Source of the DNA: Gnetum montanum
Taxonomy: Eukaryota > Streptophyta > Gnetopsida > Gnetales > Gnetaceae
Assembly: GCA_015680685.1 (NCBI GenBank)
Contig: MNCI01009418.1
Coordinates: forward strand, 25,207-50,830
DNA: 25,624 nt
Direction of reading: 5' to 3'
Of this stretch, positions 20,191-25,624 are shown one piece after another. Both the position numbers and the translations under genes were made by a program. The notes beneath the pieces were generated by a model that saw only the letters and a list, made by a program, of their open reading frames with translations, was not told the origin of the DNA and did not search any database. The stretch's first letter is position 1, and every line of letters starts with the position of its first letter.

Positions 20191-20600
20191 TTGTCCCATC
20201 ACATTCTGAAACCACTTTGCATTTTGACGATGCATCAACCACGCGAGGAGGTAGCGTAGATGCCGTCATCACGTTCCCTTCTGGGGAAATGAATCTATTC
20301 TCTTATTGTTTTGCGTTCCCTTGCACCAACAATGTGGAAAAATATGAAGGGCTACTCAGAGGCCTCTTAACTACCCAAGCACTGCACATACAACACCTAG
20401 CAATCTGGAGAGATTCACAACTAGTCGCGAATCAAATCACTGAGGTCTACACCTGCAAGGCTACGCACCTACAACCCTACTGCGACCTAGCAAAAACCTT
20501 GCTTAAGTAGTTTGTGACCACGGATGTGCAACACGTGCCATGCAACGAGAACACCGTAGCAGATGCCTTAGCTACCCTTGCATTAAACATTCTATCACAT
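20191..20600 (+). pseudogene. pol: broken second, archaeal-type RNase H (aRNH) of the Tat pol
   Basis: Still in the same frame, this domain shows LHFDDAS (first catalytic D at 20226-20228), FPSGEMNLFSYCFAFPCTNN, then VEKYEGLLRGL, LAIWRDSQLV (D at 20412-20414) and, after a TAG at 20508, HVPCNENTVADALATLAL (D at 20562-20564). The extra RNase H is the diagnostic feature of the plant Tat lineage (Ogre, Retand, Grande type). The glutamate expected five positions into the NN-E-A-E-Y motif is a lysine (AAA at 20340-20342), compatible with one G-to-A change. Three of the four catalytic acids remain. Confidence 0.85.
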
Positions 20601-21938
20601 TCCTTGACAAACCTGCCAACTTCAATTATTAAATGCATAGATCCTATCACTCAAGTGGAACATGTCGCCTCTGTCAATGCTATGGATACCTAGGAGTGGT
20701 ATGCTAACATTAAGGCTTACCTACAGCATGGCGAACCCCTAGGTGGATTGACATCTACCCAGAGAGATGTAATCCATAAGCATGCCCGGCAATACGTGCT
20801 CATGGGGAATGATGCCCTATGCTGACGTTCCTATGAAGGGATATTACTAGCATGCGTAGGTGGGGGGTAGGTGCAGAAGGTAGTTAATGAAGTTCATGAG
20901 GGGCTTTGCGGTGAGCACATAGTGCCTAGGGCTATTACTACGAAGATCAGACGCCTAGGGTACTACTGGCCCCACATGGAGTGTGATTGCCTATCAAAAG
21001 TCAAGATGTGCGACACATGCCAGAGATACGTAAATCTCATACACTTAGTACCTGCAAACTTGCACCCAACACAAATCTTGTGGCCCTTTCAACGATGGGG
21101 ACTAGACCTCATAGGGCCTATCACACCTAAGTCCTCCATGGGGCATAGTTTCATTATCACTGCCACTAAGTACTTTACCAAGTGGGTGGAATCTATCTCC
21201 TTGAGAAAGACGACATCTCAGCAAATCTACCATTTCATCCTAGACAACATCGTAACCAAATTCACGCGTCCAATGACTATTGTGATAGACAATGGGCCAC
21301 AGTTCAGCAGTACAGAAACCCGAAACTTCTTTAGAAATCTAGGCATTAAAAAATCATTCTCCTCCTTCTATTATCTGCAGGAAAATAGACAAGAGGAGGC
21401 TACAAATAATTCCATCATCAACTTGCTGAAGCGGATGCTTAACAACAGCAAGAGGCAGTGGCACGAGCAAATCCTGTACCTCCTGTGGGCTTATCGAACG
21501 ACGTGCAGAACAACCACAAGTAAGACTCCCTATAGCCTTATTTACGGATTTGAAGCTATGTTGCCTCTTGAGTTGTAGGTACCTTCACTCTGGATGATCC
21601 TATCTAATGTCGTGAACAAAGCCTAGAACAATGAGTCACGGATCATCGACCTCGACTCAATAGAGGAGGAGCACGCGTAGACACTGAGACGCATTGAGCA
21701 CTACTAGAGCAAGCAACAGCAGAAGCATCGTGCAGACCCACATTGACGGCCAGTGTAGAAGGGAGACCTCATCCTCAAGGCTATCCAAGAGCATGTGAGC
21801 AAATTCTCAACCAACTGGGAAGGTCCTTACGTGGTCACTAAAGCCTTTAGGAACAGAGCCTTCAAGCTGGCAGACATGGATAGCAATGAGTTCACCAACC
21901 CGGTGAATCACTTGTACCTCAAGCCATACTACGTCTGA
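20601..21938 (+). pseudogene. pol: broken integrase of the Tat pol
   Basis: The frame continues through a linker with stops at 20691, 20823 and 20868. The HHCC zinc module is complete: H 20895, H 20916, C 21009, C 21018. The core shows WGLDLIGPI (D 21105-21107), IVIDNGPQFSS (D 21288-21290) and QEEATN (E 21396-21398), with the canonical 35-residue gap. The family's GNGQVEATN reads ENRQEEATN, where the G-to-R change fits a G-to-A transition. WAYRTT, TPYSLIYGFEA and a TAG at 21576 follow. A more damaged C-terminal part still contains GDLILKA and the NWEGPYVV (GPY/F) module. It ends with HLYLKPYYV and a TGA at 21936-21938. Integrase inserts the cDNA into chromosomes. Confidence 0.92.
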
Positions 21939-21954
21939 AGCACAGTGGCAAATG

Positions 21955-22150
21955 CCATTTTCCGCTATGATGATAAACTGGCAATGGTACCAAGCAACGT
22001 CTGCAACGATGTTAAACTAATGACAACAAGCACCGTCTGCTATGACGTTAAACTAGCATGTACGGTCTTTTGGGACCTTAAACCAGCACAGTGGTCCGCT
22101 AGGACCATAAACCAGCACACAATCTACCAAGAACTTAAACTAGATTCGCA
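21955..22150 (+). repeat. array of short units with TTAAACTAGCA core (copy 3), after integrase
   Basis: Six units of about 28-38 bp begin 17 bp after the pol stop, for example CTGCTATGACGTTAAACTAGC and CTTTTGGGACCTTAAACCAGC. The final three align with the final units of the array ending at 13270. This anchors such arrays to the start of the 3' untranslated region of the family. Confidence 0.85.
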
Positions 22151-23183
22151 TTGCATTCCTAGCATGCACAAACACCAAATACACATCAAACGAGCGGACG
22201 TGATGCCAACGCGTGGGTGGGTCATCACAACTCTAGAACGTAGTTCACAACACCATGGGAATGCAGTCTGGGACATGTGTGACACCTTCACCCTTGGCAT
22301 CATGCAGACCCTTTGGAGATGTCATATGACATCAGACTAGCCCTCCAAACCTACCGTCGCCACGGCCCCTTGCCCTAATGGTAGCTCCTCGACCGGTGCC
22401 TATAGCTGGAGTTCTAATAGTATTGTGAAGGAGCCACAATATTGTTATCCTCCAGCTCCCTGCCAACAACATTCAGCTATGTGGTAGCTAACCCCATAGC
22501 TGAATTGGGAATGCATGCCTCTAGCAGGGATTCCAGTACATCTGCACTCACAACAGTGCCTCTGAGGCCAGTTCCTCCACGCCAACGCTGCCAAGGCTAC
22601 TGTTGGCCTTCCTGCTTTGGACATCGTACACTAGCAATGATGTCCAACAACTTCAACAACACTAGCAACCAGCAAGACCTTTGCTCCCGAGGGCATGGCT
22701 TACGACAATAGCAAATGCTATAGCACTGTGAAGTGAGTGCCTCGACTAGTTTGGCTACTACAGAGTGCAAACTCTCATGGAATGCGTAATGTAGCTCACC
22801 ACCTGGGAAACACCATGACGCACATAACACAGTTTGCTACATGGAACACATTTGTATGCTGGTCAAAACTCTACATGAATGTAACGCAACTCATCCTGGG
22901 AAAGATACCTATCCTATGGGAGATCGAAGGATAGATGAAGCAAAGGTGAAAATGCACACGACTCCCTCAGAGCACTTTGACAAGGGATTCGACTAAACCT
23001 CATCCTTTCCCTTTCCTTGTGCCTTCTTCCTCCCTGATTCACCTCTTCACTCTACTGTAACACTCTCAAGTGCAGTCAAGCGATGTCTTGACACTCACCA
23101 AGCGACAACCTTAGCATTTTTCCTACTGCGGTGTTTCGTATTCTTTGCCAATGTCTATCGAGTCTATTCTCCAAACGTCGACT
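22151..23183. other. 3' untranslated region of the Tat element
   Basis: About 1 kb with no supported gene; open frames here lack any motif. It contains several TAGC/CAAC-rich stretches. The block at 22811-22920 (GAATGTAACGCAACTCATCC, then GATACCTATCCTATGGG) is homologous to 13717-13822. The part after 22990 leads to the polypurine tract. No antisense ORF like that at 14.4-17.5 kb is present in this copy. Confidence 0.6.
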
Positions 23184-23195
23184 TAGAGGGGCCAA
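23184..23195 (+). other. polypurine tract candidate before the LTR
   Basis: TAGAGGGGCCAA directly precedes the TG that starts the LTR. The purine core GAGGGG is short, and the CC near the end may be decay. Position and adjacency to TGTAACACCCC support it as the plus-strand primer site. Confidence 0.55.
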
Positions 23196-23469
23196 TGTAA
23201 CACCCCAAAAAAATGCGAGGTCATTCTTGCTTCACCAAGCATTCAAATTTGCGCAGTGTTACAGTAGTTCTTTGGGAGGAGAATGCTCTGAGTTCAAGCC
23301 AGCCAATTCGGCAAATTTTGTACCATGGGCATGAACAGGCTCTAGGGATCATCCTGCCTGCCCACCCAAGTAGCTTTCCCAGCTGATAGCCTACTCAGAA
23401 ACAATGCACAAAGTTGGTAGCAGCATTCTAGATGCGTGAAATAGTTCAACAAGTTTTCTAAGACACGAA

Positions 23470-23870
23470 GTCTACTACGCTACGCTACGCCCTGCTATGT
23501 AGCGTAGCAAGCTTCAAAAAACATTTGGAAAGTAAAATACCATGCTACGCTACGATACGTAGCGTAGCATAGCATAGCAATAACTATACAGCTAGTTTCA
23601 TTGCCCAACTTCAAGTCCTTCAACAATGTCCCTCTCCGTTAGGAAGTGGCGGACCATGTCTGTTCCTATGCTACGTTGAGCTACATGGTGCAACGAGGCG
23701 TAGCAATCTTGCAGAAGAGACAGAAGGCAGCTCCAAGGATAAGACCAGCAAGTTTGCAAGTTTCACAATGTGGGAAACAAGGTTTGTAGATTGGCCAAGT
23801 TTTCACGGCTAAGGCTAGATGCTACGCTACATAGTGTAGCAAGTATGTAGCATATGTATAGCAAAACACA
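23470..23870. repeat. cluster of CGTAGC/GCTACG palindromic motifs in the LTR
   Basis: Repeated CTACGCTACG and CGTAGCGTAGCA strings occur in both orientations. The best is a perfect 12-bp inverted repeat, TGCTACGCTACG, ATA, CGTAGCGTAGCA, at 23543-23569. Others are at about 23477-23510, 23668-23705 and 23819-23860. The motif also occurs in the introns of the antisense gene and, in diverged form, in the hairpin array of the left LTR. Confidence 0.8.
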
Positions 23871-24061
23871 AGACTGAAACACCACAAAAAATTCAGCAAC
23901 ACTTCCAACCAACTTCAGAGCCTCTGAAACAGCTTCAAGCGACCCGCCATGGAGCAAGTAAGGTTCCCCTAGGGCCCACAGATCACGATGGCAAGTTTTG
24001 GTGTCAAGAATCATCAGTTTCAAGGTCAAAAAGTGCAATTTTAGCTAAGTACACTATGCTT

Positions 24062-24285
24062 ACGCTGCACAGCGTAAGGATCAGCGTCACCAACGTTTGG
24101 AGCGCTGAAATTGAGTCAAAATAGGCCGAAATTGAGCACAAGAACCCCCCATGACCTTCACCAAGGTCCCCAGTAGCTCCTAGCCTCTATAAAATCAAGA
24201 TTTGGGCCTCAAGTATGCCATTTTGGCTTGGTGACACTGGGTTACTTTTTCAGACGCTGCACAGCGTAAGGATCAACGTCACCAA
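24062..24285. repeat. two copies of a 32-bp sequence with a perfect palindrome, 192 bp apart
   Basis: The sequence at 24062-24093 is repeated at 24254-24285 with one difference (CAGCGTCACC versus CAACGTCACC). Each contains ACGCTG, CA, CAGCGT, a perfect 6-bp inverted repeat. Similar flanks (AAATTGAGTCAAAATAGG and AAACTAAGCCAAAATGAC) suggest a diverged duplication of about 192 bp. Confidence 0.85.
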
Positions 24286-24581
24286 TTTTTAGAGCCCCAA
24301 AACTAAGCCAAAATGACTTGATTTTAAGGGTGTAAGTTGTCCTCAAGGTCCACTATTGATAAATATCGGTCCTAGCCTTTAAAAATTCTAAATTTCAGCT
24401 TAAAATTGTAAGTTTTGGAGGTCACATGCCAGGTCACATTGCAGGTCACGCTGGGTGCTAGACAAGCAAGGTGAAGTTAATCCTCCTTGATTTTCTTTGT
24501 AAATTTTTATCATTTGAGGGCTTGTCTAAATTATTTGTATTTTCATGGGCTTGAATGACCCACAAATTGTAAACTACATTA

Positions 24582-24723
24582 AATCTGGTCAAAGAAGGCA
24601 AATATCCAACACACATCCAACTCGTGCACAACTATCTAACACAAATACATTGAATCTGGTCAAAGAAGGCAAATTGCCAACACACATCCAACTCGTGCCA
24701 ACTATTCATGGGACACATGTCAC
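24582..24723. repeat. 71-bp tandem duplication in the LTR
   Basis: AATCTGGTCAAAGAAGGCAA starts at 24582 and again at 24653. Both are followed by CCAACACACATCCAACTCGTGC and an ACTAT segment. Two copies only. Confidence 0.9.
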
Positions 24724-25439
24724 TAGATCTATTTTTCTCTCATCTCCCAACCGTTGATTCCATTCTTGAAAACCCTAGCCAAACCCTAGTCCAACCCTAG
24801 TCCAACCCTATCAATTCACACAAACAAAAGGAGAAGGCAAGAGAAGCAAAGAAAAAATAGCAAGAGAGAAGGGAGAGGAAGAGGCAAAGATTGGAGAGAT
24901 TGGAAATTCTGAAGGAGGACAGAACTTGCAATCCTTGGGTGCTTGGCACATCCGATTTTTGGCTTCCAATTTCTTCTCACTTTCATTTCATCGTCGCATC
25001 ATCATGTCACATCTTTCCGGGGCTACGATTTTGACTTGCCATTCACACTCGTGCAACTACGCTTTGACCGGTGCACATTTTTTTAAAAAAATAATATAAT
25101 ACAGTTTCATTATTGCCTCCCATTTACATTGTTTAGTTCTGTTTTACAAATATAACTTTGTTCATGCTTCATTCATAATTCAATATGCTTTATTTAAATT
25201 TCATATCGTCGTTTGCATTCCGTTTACATACCATTTACGATAACCCCAGCGCTAGCCGTAGCTTACGCTTGGGGAAGTCCTTGGTTGATTTGCATGCAGA
25301 ACATCCAAGGCACTCTGCCTTCATTTACTTTTCCAGCTTGCCCTCAAGCGAAAGTAGGGTCAGCTGTGCCTACCCAACGATCTCTCGGTGTCTGTTTCCC
25401 TTCCAGCCTTACACCGACGATTTAGGTCAGTATAGTTTT

Positions 25440-25458
25440 TGGCGCTAGAAGGAGGGCC
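25440..25458 (+). other. primer-binding-site-like motif after the right LTR
   Basis: TGGCGCTAGAAGGAGGGCC starts 11 bases past the LTR CA end, in the same context (TATAGTTT) as at 8469. It implies that internal sequence of a further element starts here. The tRNA is not identified. Confidence 0.7.
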
Positions 25459-25624
25459 CTTTCTTGTTATTAATTAAAAACTCACTACCTATCAAAACTC
25501 ATCCATCTTGCCCATTTGAGTCTCTTCATCCCTGTTGATCACACTAAGCTTGTGTCACCCCACACTACAACTGCTTACGATCCAACTCCATTCGTCTATC
25601 CTAGTCCATTCACATTTATCATGG
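25459..25624 (+). other. start of internal leader of a further element
   Basis: This is AT-rich leader-like sequence with no gene, cut off by the window edge. By analogy with 8488-8820 it would precede a gag about 300-400 bp further on. Confidence 0.45.

Larger units (their letters stand above)
23196..25429 (+). mobile_element. LTR of the Tat-like family (2234 bp), possibly shared by two elements
   Basis: It begins TGTAACACCCCAAAAAA, a common start of plant LTRs, and ends TTTAGGTCA. The length, the TG...CA ends, and the flanking polypurine tract and primer-binding-like motif define it. It contains several copies of TGCTACGCTACG/CGTAGCGTAGCA (23470-23870), two direct copies of a palindrome-bearing 32-mer (24062 and 24254), a 71-bp tandem duplication (24582-24723), and a CCCTAG/CCAACCCTA-rich stretch (about 24770-24810) like that next to the TATA box of the left LTR. 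TATAAAA at 24188 is a second promoter candidate. The right end is similar to the LTR ending at 8458. Confidence 0.75.

Noticed and set aside
22442-22934. Three short ORFs in the 3' untranslated region
   Set aside because: Overlapping frames on both strands without motifs, in a region homologous to untranslated DNA at 13.7 kb.
24765-24812. Interstitial telomere-like repeat (AACCCTAG, CCAACCCTA)
   Set aside because: Plant telomere units are regular CCCTAAA; here the units are irregular and sit at the promoter-proximal place also seen in the left LTR.
25185-25448. ORFs at the end of the right LTR
   Set aside because: They lie inside the LTR and run into the primer-binding motif; no domain.

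Overview
The window looks like plant nuclear DNA, probably from a large, repeat-rich genome. Plant family is an inference; a gymnosperm or other big-genome seed plant would fit. It is built almost entirely of decayed Ty3/gypsy LTR retrotransposons, with no intact host gene and no RNA gene. Retrotransposon frames are broken by stops, plant-style GT-AG introns are visible, and two ambiguous bases (10898, 11451) show that this is draft-quality sequence.

Layout. (1) 273-2960: pol of a first, Athila-like element (reverse transcriptase, one RNase H, integrase) on the + strand, spread over three frames. (2) 2961-5044: AT-rich non-coding DNA with a G-rich tract, paired hairpins, a TATA box and a possible leader intron, followed by an unrecognised broken gene at 5045-6670. 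(3) About 6638-8458: a left LTR made largely of hairpin-forming tandem units, then a primer-binding-site-like motif (8469-8487), a tandem-repeat leader, a broken gag (8821-10897) and a protease (about 11455-12240). Reverse transcriptase and integrase are absent here. A 191-bp inverted duplication of the Gag zinc-knuckle segment sits between gag and protease. (4) 12505-14428: 3' untranslated-type DNA with an array of short units carrying TTAAACTAGCA. (5) 14429-17526, minus strand: a decayed, intron-bearing gene whose first recognisable domain resembles FCP1/NIF-type HAD phosphatases. It runs in one spliced frame into a second block of retrotransposon-ORF character. (6) 17791-17990: a 48-bp tandem array with the same TTAAAC core. 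(7) 18519-21938: pol of a Tat-lineage element with RT, RNase H, a second archaeal-type RNase H and integrase. It keeps a single reading frame interrupted only by stops. (8) 21955-25458: its 3' untranslated region, a polypurine tract, a 2.23-kb LTR (23196-25429) and, directly after it, another primer-binding-like motif. That LTR therefore appears to be shared with, or to belong to, a further element entering from the right edge.

The left LTR/gag/protease block and the right pol/LTR block appear to belong to one Tat-like family. They share the LTR 3' end plus primer-binding context, the 3' untranslated arrays, and a CGTAGCA/TGCTACG motif that also lies in introns of the antisense gene. Nothing here looks able to encode a working element. 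The most interesting item is the antisense spliced gene with a phosphatase-like domain. Second is the stop-codon spectrum of the Tat pol (13 TAG, 3 TGA, no TAA), which fits CHG/CG methylation-driven decay.
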